Positions 1 through 7,119 of a DNA stretch of 33,445 nucleotides are shown here, piece by piece; positions within the stretch are counted from its first letter, which is position 1; every line of letters begins with the position of its first letter. The DNA comes from Lysobacterales bacterium. Lineage in GTDB: Bacteria; Pseudomonadota; Gammaproteobacteria; Xanthomonadales; SZUA-38. Where the stretch lies: the NCBI GenBank assembly GCA_030065125.1, contig JASJDM010000077.1:1-33445 (forward strand), in the 5' to 3' direction. The position numbers and the translations under genes were made by a program. The notes beneath the pieces were generated by a model. It searched no databases, was not told where the DNA came from, and saw only the letters and a list, made by a program, of their open reading frames with translations.

Positions 1-7
1 TTCGCTT

Positions 8-50
8 ACGGCCTTCGGCCGTTGGCACATCCCTGTGCCAAGGGGCTTCG
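8..50. repeat. Double-hairpin repeat element, copy 1
   Basis: Two adjacent perfect hairpins are visible. The first has 6-bp arms at 8-13 and 17-22 around a TTC loop; the second has 8-bp arms TTGGCACA (22-29) and TGTGCCAA (34-41) around a 4-nt loop, followed by GGGGCTTCG. A second copy lies at 18151-18191 on the same strand. The 31 nt at 20-50 match 18161-18191 with one mismatch, whereas the first stem differs in sequence but keeps the TTC loop. Positions 51-95 hold nothing further except the 10-bp palindrome GTCACGTGAC at 63-72. The function is unknown. Confidence 0.7.
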
Positions 51-95
51 ATCTCTGCCTTTGTCACGTGACTTCGTTCATTTTCTCCCCACAAC

Positions 96-195
96 GTCCC
101 CAGCGGGCAAAGCCCGCGTTTCCCAGGCCGCGTCAGCGGCCGTTCCCCAGCGCCCGCAGGGCGCGTTCCCCAGCTCGCAAAGCGAGCGTTCCCTT
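96..195. repeat. Tandem array of four mini-hairpins with conserved linkers
   Basis: Four perfect 6-bp GC-rich stems follow each other: GCGGGC/GCCCGC (103-117, AAA loop), GGCCGC/GCGGCC (126-141, GTCA loop), GCGCCC/GGGCGC (150-164, GCA loop) and GCTCGC/GCGAGC (173-187, AAA loop). The stems differ in sequence, but each is fully self-complementary. Between them runs an almost constant linker GTTCCCCA, beginning at 96 (one T short), 118, 142, 165 and 188, which gives a 22-24 nt period. The array ends 7 nt before the -35 box of the ArsR-type gene. It looks like neither a CRISPR (units far too short) nor a simple tandem repeat. Confidence 0.75.
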
Positions 196-201
196 AGATC
201 G

Positions 202-229
202 TTGACATGCAACCATTTAGTTGCATAAT
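202..229 (+). promoter_or_regulatory. Sigma70-type promoter of the arsR-type operon
   Basis: A perfect -35 hexamer TTGACA (202-207) and a -10 CATAAT (224-229) are separated by 16 bp. The expected transcription start is near 236-237, at the GTG codon proposed as the regulator's start, so the mRNA would be leaderless. The promoter contains the operator palindrome described separately. Confidence 0.7.
207..226. promoter_or_regulatory. Palindromic operator between -35 and -10, probable ArsR autoregulation
   Basis: The arms ATGCAAC (207-213) and GTTGCAT (220-226) form a perfect 7-bp inverted repeat around a 6-nt AT-rich spacer. It fills the promoter spacer and touches both hexamers, so a dimer bound here would block RNA polymerase. 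The next gene encodes an ArsR-family winged-helix protein, making autorepression the simplest reading. Confidence 0.65.
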
Positions 230-236
230 AGAAAAA

Positions 237-545
237 GTGGAATCAATCTTCAAAGCACTCGCCGACAAAAACCGCCGGCGCATGCTGGATCAGCTGTTTG
301 AGCAGGACGGCCAGACCCTGGGAGAGTTGTGTGGCCGGTTTTCCATGAGCCGCCAGGCCGGGTCCAAGCATTTGAAGATCCTGGAACAGGCCGGGTTGAT
401 CACGGTGCACTGGGCCGGGCGGGAGAAACGGCATTACCTGAATCCGCTGCCTATCCAGGACATCAGCGAGCGCTGGATTGCCAAGTTCCACCGTGAACGA
501 GCAGCGGCCGTCAGCGCTTTGAAAAACGCCCTCGAAGACGATTGA
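237..545 (+). CDS. ArsR/SmtB-family winged-helix repressor
   Basis: A small (102 aa) DNA-binding protein. The core reads as a winged helix: an opening FKALAD helix, the TLGELC region, then a recognition helix around SRQAGSKHLKILEQAG and a wing ending in HYLNPLP. No metal-binding Cys pair of the ELCVCD type is seen, so this is the non-metal ArsR subgroup commonly found beside AHSA1/SRPBCC genes. An in-frame ATG exists at 207, but it lies inside the -35 hexamer; the GTG at 237 coincides with the expected transcription start and matches where the family usually begins, so I prefer it. Two AHSA1 genes follow 17 bp downstream in the same operon. It probably represses its own operon through the palindrome at 207-226; the effector is unknown. 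Confidence 0.85.
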   Translation: MESIFKALADKNRRRMLDQLFEQDGQTLGELCGRFSMSRQAGSKHLKILEQAGLITVHWAGREKRHYLNPLPIQDISERWIAKFHRERAAAVSALKNALEDD

Positions 546-562
546 GGAGCAGGAGGAAAACC

Positions 563-1039
563 ATGAGCCATCCCGTACATATTTACGAGACCTTTATCCG
601 TTCAACACCGGACCAGATCTGGAAAGCCCTCACCTCCTCCGAGTTCACCCGGCAGTACTTTCATCAGTGCTCGGTCCACTCGGACTGGGCGGAAGGATCC
701 ACCGTCCGGTATTCTGACGACAGTCGGGATTCCATCATGGAGGGACGGGTTCTGGTATCAGACCCGCCCAGACAGCTCTGCTATACCTGGCGTTTCACCT
801 ACGACCCTGACCTGGCCGCCGAGGGCGACTCCCGCGTCACCTTTGATATTGAACCCATGGGAAAGGTTTGCCGGCTGCGCATCACCCATGACTGGTTCGA
901 CCGCGAAAACAAGACCTACGAACACATCAGCGGGGGCTGGGCCATCATTCTCAGCAGCCTGAAGTCCCTGCTGGAAACCGGCCAGGCGCTGCCCCTGGCG
1001 GGCAACGAAGACGCGGCCGATCAGCGGGGTGCGGCATGA
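563..1039 (+). CDS. AHSA1/SRPBCC-family protein (cytosolic)
   Basis: A 158-aa protein of the SRPBCC (START-like) fold, AHSA1 (activator of Hsp90 ATPase homologue) type. The family's usual opening is visible: a beta strand VHIYETFIRSTPDQIWKALTSSEFTRQYF, then a central GRVL..DPPRQLCYTWRF segment and a C-terminal helix beginning GGWAIILSSLKSLLETG. Such proteins form a hydrophobic ligand cavity; ligand and reaction are not predictable. A frame opens at 542, but a strong AGGAGG site at about 551-556 sits just ahead of the ATG at 563, which fixes the start. It is the second gene of the ArsR operon and overlaps the next gene by 4 nt (ATGA), implying translational coupling. Confidence 0.87.
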   Translation: MSHPVHIYETFIRSTPDQIWKALTSSEFTRQYFHQCSVHSDWAEGSTVRYSDDSRDSIMEGRVLVSDPPRQLCYTWRFTYDPDLAAEGDSRVTFDIEPMGKVCRLRITHDWFDRENKTYEHISGGWAIILSSLKSLLETGQALPLAGNEDAADQRGAA

Positions 1040-1560
1040 AGTCCCTGGCGTTGATCCTGCTGCTGCTGCCAGGAGTCTCCGTGGCCAGCGAAGTCCAGGC
1101 CCTCGTTAAACAGGTGGACGTAGCAGCAGACATGGAGTCCGCATGGGCCGCCTGGACCACGGAATCGGGATTGGAGTCCTTCTTTTCCCGTGAGGCCAAT
1201 ATCGAGTTGCGGGTCGGCGGGCAAATGGATATCCACTTCTTTCCCGGCAACCCGCCCGGTACCCGGGGTGCCGAAGGCATGGTTGTGCTTGCAGTCGAAC
1301 CCGGCAGCCGGATCGCCTTTACCTGGGACGCGCCACCCACCTGGCCGGAAATCCGAAAACAACGCACCCTGGTGGCGGTCAGCCTTCAGCCTGTGGACGA
1401 GAAAACCACCCGGGTGCGGCTTGAGCAGACCGGATGGGGCCAGAGTGAGGACTGGACCGCCGTCTACGAGTACTTTGATGGGGCCTGGGATACGGTTCTT
1501 GGGCGCCTGCAGCAGCGGTTCGTATCCGGCCCGGTGGACTGGGATTTGTTGACCCAATGA
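1036..1560 (+). CDS. Exported AHSA1/SRPBCC-family protein
   Basis: A 174-aa second SRPBCC protein with an N-terminal signal peptide (KSLALILLLLPGVSVAS, cut expected near residue 17). The remainder follows the AHSA1 pattern: VDVAADMESAWAAWTTESGLESFF at the start, GGQMDIHFFPGNPPGTRG, FTWDAPPTWPE, and a terminal helix GAWDTVLGRLQQRF. Its start overlaps the stop of the preceding AHSA1 gene (ATGA at 1036-1039), so the two are made together, one in the cytosol and one in the periplasm. Exported members are less usual than cytosolic ones. The ligand is unknown. Confidence 0.85.
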   Translation: MKSLALILLLLPGVSVASEVQALVKQVDVAADMESAWAAWTTESGLESFFSREANIELRVGGQMDIHFFPGNPPGTRGAEGMVVLAVEPGSRIAFTWDAPPTWPEIRKQRTLVAVSLQPVDEKTTRVRLEQTGWGQSEDWTAVYEYFDGAWDTVLGRLQQRFVSGPVDWDLLTQ

Positions 1561-1595
1561 ATTATTATATTCAAATATTCTAATTAATTAGTCCC
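1561..1595 (+). promoter_or_regulatory. AT-rich upstream region with a 12-bp palindrome
   Basis: These 35 bp are almost entirely A/T in a GC-rich neighbourhood and include the perfect palindrome CTAATTAATTAG (1580-1591) and several TATATT-like -10 candidates. They separate the ArsR operon from the haem protein gene, which has no clear ribosome binding site before its ATG. A separate promoter, possibly with a protein-binding palindrome, is likely, but no single -35/-10 pair stands out. Confidence 0.4.
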
Positions 1596-2210
1596 ATGAA
1601 ACTGTCAAGAATCCTGTTACTGCTGCTGATCATCATCCTGGCGGTGGACCTGGCCCTGACACCCACACCTGCCATCGGCAGCACCGAAGATCCCCGCGTG
1701 GCCCAAAGCCGGGAGCTGATCGCAGCGTTTGGATCAGAGCTCAAGTACGAACTGCAGAAGGCGATGGGATCTGGCGGCCCCGCGGCCGCGGTCAAGGTCT
1801 GCCGCGATCGTTCGCCCCAGATTGCCTCAAAACTGTCGCGCAAGTCCGGCGCCAGCGTCGGCCGCACCAGCCTGCGCTTCCGCAACCCCGGCAATGCACC
1901 GGAACCCTGGCAGGCTGAGCAGTTACGAGCCTTCGACCAGCTGGCGGAGACCACACCGGCCGAGCAGCCCCTGGAAGCCGTCCAGGCCATCGATGGGGAA
2001 CTGCGCTACATGCGCGCTATCCGGACTGAACCTCTGTGCCTGGTGTGCCACGGTTCTGCGGTATCGCCGGACGTGGCCAGGTCTTTACGCGCTGACTATC
2101 CCCACGACCGCGCCACCGGCTATGCCCAGGGCCAGGTTCGCGGTGCGTTCAGGGTGGTCTGGCCTGCCAAGGGGTCTAGCGAGGACAGTTCTGCTGGTTC
2201 TTCTGAATGA
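1596..2210 (+). CDS. Exported haem c protein of the DUF3365 (Tll0287-like) family
   Basis: A 204-aa protein with a hydrophobic N-terminal segment (residues 4-22, signal peptide or membrane anchor) and a single c-type haem site CLVCH at about residues 147-151. The pattern matches DUF3365/Tll0287-like proteins: an AVKVCRDRSPQIA helix, KSGASVGRTSLRFRNPGNAPEPWQ, a Cys-X2-Cys-His site, and a final GYAQGQVRGAFRVVWP strand. Family members have a PAS-like fold and are thought to act in redox or gas sensing or electron transfer. No partner kinase or oxidase is adjacent. The last 35 nt overlap the 3' end of the opposing carboxypeptidase/aminoacylase gene, so the tails are convergent and overlapping. 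The C-terminus after the domain is a Ser/Glu-rich tail. Confidence 0.85.
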   Translation: MKLSRILLLLLIIILAVDLALTPTPAIGSTEDPRVAQSRELIAAFGSELKYELQKAMGSGGPAAAVKVCRDRSPQIASKLSRKSGASVGRTSLRFRNPGNAPEPWQAEQLRAFDQLAETTPAEQPLEAVQAIDGELRYMRAIRTEPLCLVCHGSAVSPDVARSLRADYPHDRATGYAQGQVRGAFRVVWPAKGSSEDSSAGSSE

Positions 2211-4845
2211 TCTGCCCGGGTTGCGCGTCCGTCACCTCCCCATTGCGAATCACGCTGACCCCATCCACCAGCAGGTCCTCCACCCCGGTTGAGAGCTCGG
2301 TCGGCGACCGGTAGTCCGCCACGGGCTGGAAGCTCGCCAGGTCCAGCACCGCAATATCCGCCACCCAGCCCGGTCGCAGATAGCCGCGATCGCAGAACCC
2401 GAAGCTGTCGGCCACCAGGCCGCTGCTGCGATGCACCCACTGCTGGATACTCATCAACTCATGGTTGACCACGAACTCCTGGTAGGCCTTGGGGTAGGTG
2501 GCGAACTTTCTCGGATGGCCGCGGGACCCGTCGGACCCGGTCATCACCCAGGGCCTCACCGCCAGGGCGTGGATGTCTGCCGGCTGCATGACAAACGAGG
2601 CAATGGGCGGGTCACCCTCCAGCACCATGCGAACACCGGCCAGCACCGGCGGCAGATTCAGCTCTGCCGCAATCTGGCCCAGGGTCATGCCCACGAACGG
2701 ACTCTCAGCGCCGGTGACCAGCATGGCTTCGGGACCGCCGCGCAGCGCCAGGTTGGTTTCCATCTCCGTGCGGATTTCATTCACCACCGCGGGGTCGTTC
2801 AGCCGTGCGAGCATGGCGTCGGCGGAACCGGCCATGATCCGGCGGGGCACCAGCGCGTTGCTGAAGCGCGTGCCGGACGCCTGCCAGGGATACTGGTCTG
2901 CGGTCACGATCTGACCGGCCGCCTGGGCCTGCTCAATCAGGGCAATCATTGCCTCGCTCTGTCCCCACACCGCCTTGCCCAGGGCCTTGATGTGGGCGAT
3001 GTGGACCGGCAGTTCCGCTCTGCGGCCAATCTCCAGGGCTTCTTCCAGGGCGCCCAGCAGGCCAACACCGCCGCTGCTCTCCGAGCGCATGTGGGTTTCG
3101 TACAGGCCGCCGTAACGGGCCGCCACCCGGGCCAGTTCCACCACCTCGTCAATGTCAGCGTAGCTGCCGGGCGCGTAGAACAGTCCACTGGACAATCCAA
3201 AGGCACCCTGTTCCATTTCGCTGGCCACCTGCTGCTTCATGGCCTCCAGCTCTTCCGGGGTCGGCGCCCGTTCCGCCATGCCCATGACGTCCTTCCTGAT
3301 GCCCCCGTGCCCGGCCAGGATGGCCACGTTGGTGGGCAGACCCGCCTGCTCCAGGGCAGCCCGGGACGGCGGCTGCACGCCATAGCCGTCGTTGCCCAGG
3401 AAAACGGTGGTTACCCCCTGGGTGATGTAGTTGAGGTTACGCTCCGCCTCGCCGCTGCGCAGATCCTCACGGGCGTGGGTGTGGGGGTCGATGAATCCCG
3501 GCACCACCGCCTTCCCGCCCGCATCGATGGTCTGGCGGGTCAGCACATCGTCCGGCGCATCCATGGAGATGATCCTGCCGTGCCGGATAGCGATATTGCC
3601 GCGGCGCGGGGCGGCCCGGGAGCCGTCATACACCAGTCCGTCCTTGATCAGGACGTCATACAGCGGCTGATCAAATTCCTCGGCCGGCGTCGCCAGCATC
3701 AGCGTCATCAACTCTTCGGCAAACACACCGGCGGAATGACGGATGGCGTCGCGGTCGGTTTCGTCCCCCATCTCGTAGGTGATGGCGGGAATGCCAAAGC
3801 GGTCATACATGTAGTTCTTGGAGGTGGGTCGGCCGTTGTTGGGCCGTTTCTCCTGGGTGAATTCGTAGTTGACCATCCTGGGACGGGCGGCATCCAGCCA
3901 GCGCGTGGCAAAGTCCACCGGCACGGTGACGTCTGCGTCGTTCTGGGTGTAAAAAAGATTGCGCTGGGTCGAATGAAAGTCCAGAAACACCCGGATGCGG
4001 TTGCCGTCGGCCACCAGCTCATCCACCAGGTTTTTCAGCAGGCGGGTTTCCGGCTGAGTAAACGGACCCCAGTCCCGGTTGAGATCCACGCCGCCGGTGT
4101 TGTGCCGCCAGTAGCCCAGAATGACACCATCGGGATTCATGAACGGGACCACCACAACGCGGAACCGCTGGCGGAATTGTCGCGCCGCGTCGTTATCCGC
4201 CAGCAGGGCAGCGACGAAGGGCGTCAGCGCCACGGAACCGGTGATTTCCGGCGGGTGCTGCCGTCCAACGATGAGCAGGGTCTCCCGGTCATCACCCCGT
4301 GTATCCAGGCGATGGATGGGCCGCCCCTGGGCGGATTCTCCCAGCAGCTCCAGTTCCAGACCCAGCGAACCGCCAAGATCCCGAATCTCCTGGTCGATCA
4401 TCTCCGGCATCAGCAGTTCCTGGCCGGCGATCCACCACGGCTTCCGGTCGGCAGGCAGGCTCAAAACCGCAGCGCTGCGGTCCTCCGCCACCGACACCTG
4501 GCTCTCGTCCAGCCGGGTCCATGTACGCCCGTCCCGGCTGACCTTCGGCCAGTAACGGTGATGACCGTCGATGTACTGCAGGGTGACCTGGACCGTTTCC
4601 GACTCATTTGCTACCACCTGGAAGGCGTACCAGGCGCTGTCGTTGATGGGCGGCGGGTCTTCCGGGCTGATCACCAGGGTGAACGAACCCTCCGCGGAAA
4701 CCCGGCATTCACCCCGGGCAGCGCCGTCGAAATCTGCCAGCACCGATGCCGTTTCCGTCGCACACTGGGGATCGAACCGGGGAGCAACCGCACAGCCTGT
4801 GAGCATGCCGGCCAGCGCCAGCGCGAGATAAAACCGGGTTTTCAT
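2176..4845 (-). CDS. Lipoprotein fusing an M14 carboxypeptidase to a D-aminoacylase-type amidohydrolase
   Basis: An 889-aa two-enzyme polypeptide. A lipoprotein signal peptide ends in the lipobox LTGC (Cys18). Residues 30-150 form a beta-rich domain like the N-domain of cytosolic-carboxypeptidase-type M14 enzymes. Residues 150-385 are the M14 zinc peptidase, with ligands H197/E200 (QHPPE), H291 (FLDFHST) and catalytic E358 (ITYEMGDET). Residues 395-880 are an N-acyl-D-amino-acid deacylase-type amidohydrolase: GFIDPHTH (H455/H457), YETHMRSE (H585), HIAHIK (H615/H618), and the catalytic Asp region TGSDGS (D772). Where Alcaligenes D-aminoacylase has the metal-binding Cys in GNCG, this protein has GNDG (484-487). 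It should trim C-terminal residues and remove N-acyl groups outside the cytoplasm; substrates are inferred. It starts 1 nt after the dadA stop, so it is co-transcribed with dadA. Confidence 0.88.
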   Translation of the reverse strand: MKTRFYLALALAGMLTGCAVAPRFDPQCATETASVLADFDGAARGECRVSAEGSFTLVISPEDPPPINDSAWYAFQVVANESETVQVTLQYIDGHHRYWPKVSRDGRTWTRLDESQVSVAEDRSAAVLSLPADRKPWWIAGQELLMPEMIDQEIRDLGGSLGLELELLGESAQGRPIHRLDTRGDDRETLLIVGRQHPPEITGSVALTPFVAALLADNDAARQFRQRFRVVVVPFMNPDGVILGYWRHNTGGVDLNRDWGPFTQPETRLLKNLVDELVADGNRIRVFLDFHSTQRNLFYTQNDADVTVPVDFATRWLDAARPRMVNYEFTQEKRPNNGRPTSKNYMYDRFGIPAITYEMGDETDRDAIRHSAGVFAEELMTLMLATPAEEFDQPLYDVLIKDGLVYDGSRAAPRRGNIAIRHGRIISMDAPDDVLTRQTIDAGGKAVVPGFIDPHTHAREDLRSGEAERNLNYITQGVTTVFLGNDGYGVQPPSRAALEQAGLPTNVAILAGHGGIRKDVMGMAERAPTPEELEAMKQQVASEMEQGAFGLSSGLFYAPGSYADIDEVVELARVAARYGGLYETHMRSESSGGVGLLGALEEALEIGRRAELPVHIAHIKALGKAVWGQSEAMIALIEQAQAAGQIVTADQYPWQASGTRFSNALVPRRIMAGSADAMLARLNDPAVVNEIRTEMETNLALRGGPEAMLVTGAESPFVGMTLGQIAAELNLPPVLAGVRMVLEGDPPIASFVMQPADIHALAVRPWVMTGSDGSRGHPRKFATYPKAYQEFVVNHELMSIQQWVHRSSGLVADSFGFCDRGYLRPGWVADIAVLDLASFQPVADYRSPTELSTGVEDLLVDGVSVIRNGEVTDAQPGQIIQKNQQNCPR

Positions 4846-4846
4846 A

Positions 4847-6067
4847 TCAAGTGTCCATGCTTACCGCCCGGGCCACATCCTGCCCCGTGGCGCAGGCCAG
4901 CGTCCAGCCCAGGGCGCCGTGCCCGGTGTTAACGAACAGTCCCGGTGTCCGGGTTGCGCCGACCCGGGGCCGGCTGTCCGGCGTCATGGGGCGCACCCCG
5001 GACCAGGGCTGGTGGTCCTCCTGGGCGTAGTCGGCCGCCTCCGGGGCCAGCCACCAGGCTGTGTTGGTCAGGTCTGCCACCCGCCGCCGGATCCGTGATT
5101 CCGAGTTTCCCAGAAAGTCGGTGAACCCGGCAATGCGCACCCGATCGCCGAGGCGGCTGAAGACAATCTTGTGTTTCACGTCGGTCAGGCTGACCCGGGG
5201 TGACCGGGGTCCGGGCGGGAGCGTCAGGCTGTAGCCTCGAACCGGGTAAATGGGCAGCGGGATGTCACTGGGTGCAACAACGCTGGCGCTGGCGCCGCCA
5301 AGGCAGACCACCACTGCGTCAGCTTCCAGTTCCTCGGACCCCAGCTTCGCCCCCGTGACCCGGCCGTTGCGGCGCAGCAGCCCGTCCACCCGCGTGCCCA
5401 GCTTCAATTCCAGCGAACCCCGGGTTTGCAACCATTCAGACAGTTCACGGCAGAATTTCCCGGCGTCTGCAACTTCGTCTCCCGGCGCGTAGATCGCCGC
5501 GGTATAGGGTTCGGGCATGGCCGCCAGTGTCGGCTCGATGGCTTCGGCTTGCTGGCGGTTCAGCAGCCGAACTTCGCAGCCCGCCGCTGTCTTGCGGTCA
5601 ATGCCTGGCTGGGCGCCCTGCACTTCCGCGTCGGTTCGCAGCAGCACCATCTTGCCCGCCGTGGCGTGACTGTAGTCCAGCTGAGCTTCCCGGTTGATCC
5701 CGCCCAGCAGTTCAGCCGATCGCAGGGCCAGTTCCAGCAGGGCCCTGGAGTTGGTCCCGGATCGCCCGGCGGTGCACTGACTGACGAAGGCCAGGCCCCA
5801 GCGTATCAGCGACGGCGACAGGGACATCACCACCGAGGGGTCCCGGCCCAGCAGCAGGCCCGGGAGTTTTTTCAGCATGGCGGGCTGGGCAAAGGCGTCC
5901 GTGTAGCTGTAGGAAAGCTGGCCGCCGTTGGCGTGACTGGTGCCTGCGCCGGGTTCGGAGGCCTGGTCCACCATTATCACCTGGTGCCCCTGCCGGGCCA
6001 GGAAATAAGCCGAGGCCACACCAGCCACTCCGGCCCCCAGCACCAGGACTCTCGCACCTCCAGACAT
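4847..6067 (-). CDS. dadA: D-amino acid dehydrogenase, DadA-type FAD oxidoreductase
   Basis: A 406-aa FAD enzyme of the DAO family. The Rossmann motif GAGVAG is at residues 11-16 with an acidic D34 at the end of strand 2, followed by the DadA signature GTSHANGGQLSYSY at 42-55 and a C-terminal GLFVNTGHGALGWTLACATGQ flavin segment. It converts D-amino acids to 2-oxo acids and ammonia, passing electrons to the respiratory chain; it is expected at the inner face of the cytoplasmic membrane. It is the first gene of a two-gene operon with the M14/aminoacylase fusion (1-nt spacing), which would supply its substrate. A LysR-type box lies 60-74 bp upstream of the start. Partner and position support a true D-amino-acid role rather than another DAO-family reaction. 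Confidence 0.9.
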   Translation of the reverse strand: MSGGARVLVLGAGVAGVASAYFLARQGHQVIMVDQASEPGAGTSHANGGQLSYSYTDAFAQPAMLKKLPGLLLGRDPSVVMSLSPSLIRWGLAFVSQCTAGRSGTNSRALLELALRSAELLGGINREAQLDYSHATAGKMVLLRTDAEVQGAQPGIDRKTAAGCEVRLLNRQQAEAIEPTLAAMPEPYTAAIYAPGDEVADAGKFCRELSEWLQTRGSLELKLGTRVDGLLRRNGRVTGAKLGSEELEADAVVVCLGGASASVVAPSDIPLPIYPVRGYSLTLPPGPRSPRVSLTDVKHKIVFSRLGDRVRIAGFTDFLGNSESRIRRRVADLTNTAWWLAPEAADYAQEDHQPWSGVRPMTPDSRPRVGATRTPGLFVNTGHGALGWTLACATGQDVARAVSMDT

Positions 6068-6075
6068 GGCCCGGA

Positions 6076-6105
6076 ATCCTAGCGGCGGCCTCGCACCGGC
6101 CTCAA
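6076..6105 (-). promoter_or_regulatory. Candidate dadA promoter
   Basis: On the minus strand, TTGAGG (6105-6100) and TAGGAT (6081-6076) are 18 bp apart. Transcription would begin near 6069, almost at the dadA ATG (6067), so the mRNA may be leaderless or nearly so. The centre of the LysR box at 6134 would then be at about -65, the classic LysR recognition position. The hexamers are imperfect. Confidence 0.4.
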
Positions 6106-6126
6106 ATACCGATTGATAGGTGGGGC

Positions 6127-6141
6127 ATAACCCCAGGCTAT
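6127..6141. promoter_or_regulatory. LysR-type box upstream of dadA
   Basis: The 15-bp site ATAACC-CCA-GGCTAT is a near-perfect inverted repeat with a T-N11-A core, the LysR-family hallmark. Its left half equals the left half of the box at 7088, and its right half equals the right half of the box at 7120, so it is a hybrid of the two sites beside the lysR gene. Confidence 0.65.
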
Positions 6142-6158
6142 AGTCTTAGTGTCACACT

Positions 6159-7055
6159 CTAGCCGACATAGTCACTGACGAATTCGCGTACGTCTTCCCC
6201 CAGGGTGTCCAGGAAGCGCCGGGACACCACCGACAGCGGCGCGTCGGCAAAATGCAGCGCGCAGATATCAAAGGCCAATCCAGGGTTCAGCGGCCAGATT
6301 CCCACGTCCGGCCCCGATGACGCGGCAGTCACCGCGTCCACGATGGTCACACCGGCGCCCCGGGCCACCAGCCCCCGGGCCACGTGATAGGTTTCCGAGA
6401 CCGCAACGATATTCAGATCCGCATTACCCGATTCCAGGTGGGTCGTCAGTATCCGGCCCAGCGGCCCCCGGCTGTGCAGGGCGATAAAGGGCTGGCTCGC
6501 CAGGTCCTTCAGTCGAACCCGCTTGCGTGGAAATCGCGTGCCCGGCGGTGCCAGCACCACGAACTGCGCCCGGGCCAGGGGTTCTACCGCAATGCCCGGC
6601 GCCTCGTCAGGGTCAAAACACAGGCCAATATCAATTCGTGACTGCAGCAGGCCCCGCTGGATGGCGTTGTGATGCAGCGTCTCCAGTTCGAACACCGTAT
6701 CGGGATGACGCTCCAGGTAGCGGGCCACCGTGGTGGGCAGCAGATCCGTGCCAAAGGCCGGCGTCGCCGCAATCCTGACCGTACCGCTGTCGGAGGCGCG
6801 CAGATTTCGGGCCACCCGGCGCAGTTCATCGACATTCTTGTACACCGATGACACATGCCCGAACAGCCGGTGGGCCTCCGGCGTGGCCACCAGCTTGCCC
6901 TTGATGCGATCAAACAGCCGGTAGCCCAACTGCTGCTCTGCGTGGGCCAGCACCTTGCTGACCGAAGGCTGGGAGACGTGCAGCAGGGCAGCAGCGCCTG
7001 TAATGGAGCCGCTGGAATAGACGGCGTGAAAGACTTCAATCTGCCGCAGTCGCAT
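6159..7055 (-). CDS. LysR-family transcriptional regulator
   Basis: A 298-aa LysR-type regulator: an N-terminal winged helix-turn-helix (residues 1-60, MRLRQIEVFHAVYSSGSITGAA then LHVSQPSVSKVLAHAEQQLG), a linker helix, and a LysR substrate-binding domain from about residue 90 (GTVRIAATPAFGTDLLP). The frame could start at 7121, but the ATG at 7055 gives the normal family N-terminus, and the region upstream holds binding sites. The gene lies between dadA (same strand, 91 bp away) and the divergent TonB receptor. Matching palindromes precede all three genes, and the one at 7088-7102 overlaps this gene's own TATACT -10 (7085-7090), so autorepression and activation of the flanking genes is the simplest model. 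The inducer may be a D-amino acid or peptide product. Confidence 0.9.
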   Translation of the reverse strand: MRLRQIEVFHAVYSSGSITGAAALLHVSQPSVSKVLAHAEQQLGYRLFDRIKGKLVATPEAHRLFGHVSSVYKNVDELRRVARNLRASDSGTVRIAATPAFGTDLLPTTVARYLERHPDTVFELETLHHNAIQRGLLQSRIDIGLCFDPDEAPGIAVEPLARAQFVVLAPPGTRFPRKRVRLKDLASQPFIALHSRGPLGRILTTHLESGNADLNIVAVSETYHVARGLVARGAGVTIVDAVTAASSGPDVGIWPLNPGLAFDICALHFADAPLSVVSRRFLDTLGEDVREFVSDYVG

Positions 7056-7087
7056 GCATCGTCCCCGCTTGTGAGTCAAAAAAGAGT

Positions 7088-7102
7088 ATAACCATGGGTT
7101 AT
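7088..7102. promoter_or_regulatory. LysR-type box 1, over the lysR -10 element
   Basis: Perfect inverted repeat ATAACC-ATG-GGTTAT with a T-N11-A core. It overlaps the minus-strand -10 candidate TATACT (7090-7085) of the lysR gene, a typical arrangement for LysR autorepression. Confidence 0.65.
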
Positions 7103-7119
7103 GGCACCATCCACAGACC

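Noticed and set aside
96..195. Regular array near the window start as a CRISPR
   Set aside because: Units are 22-24 nt in total, the constant part is only 8 nt, and the variable parts are self-complementary stems; no cas genes are present.
22..228. 68-codon frame across the hairpin array
   Set aside because: It runs through inverted repeats and into the regulator's promoter, lacks a ribosome site and has repeat-driven composition.
2431..4932. Very long open frame on the plus strand opposite the M14/aminoacylase and dadA 3' end
   Set aside because: It is the mirror of well-supported genes, is rich in His/Gln/Gly/Arg as expected for an antisense frame in GC-rich DNA, and shows no domain.
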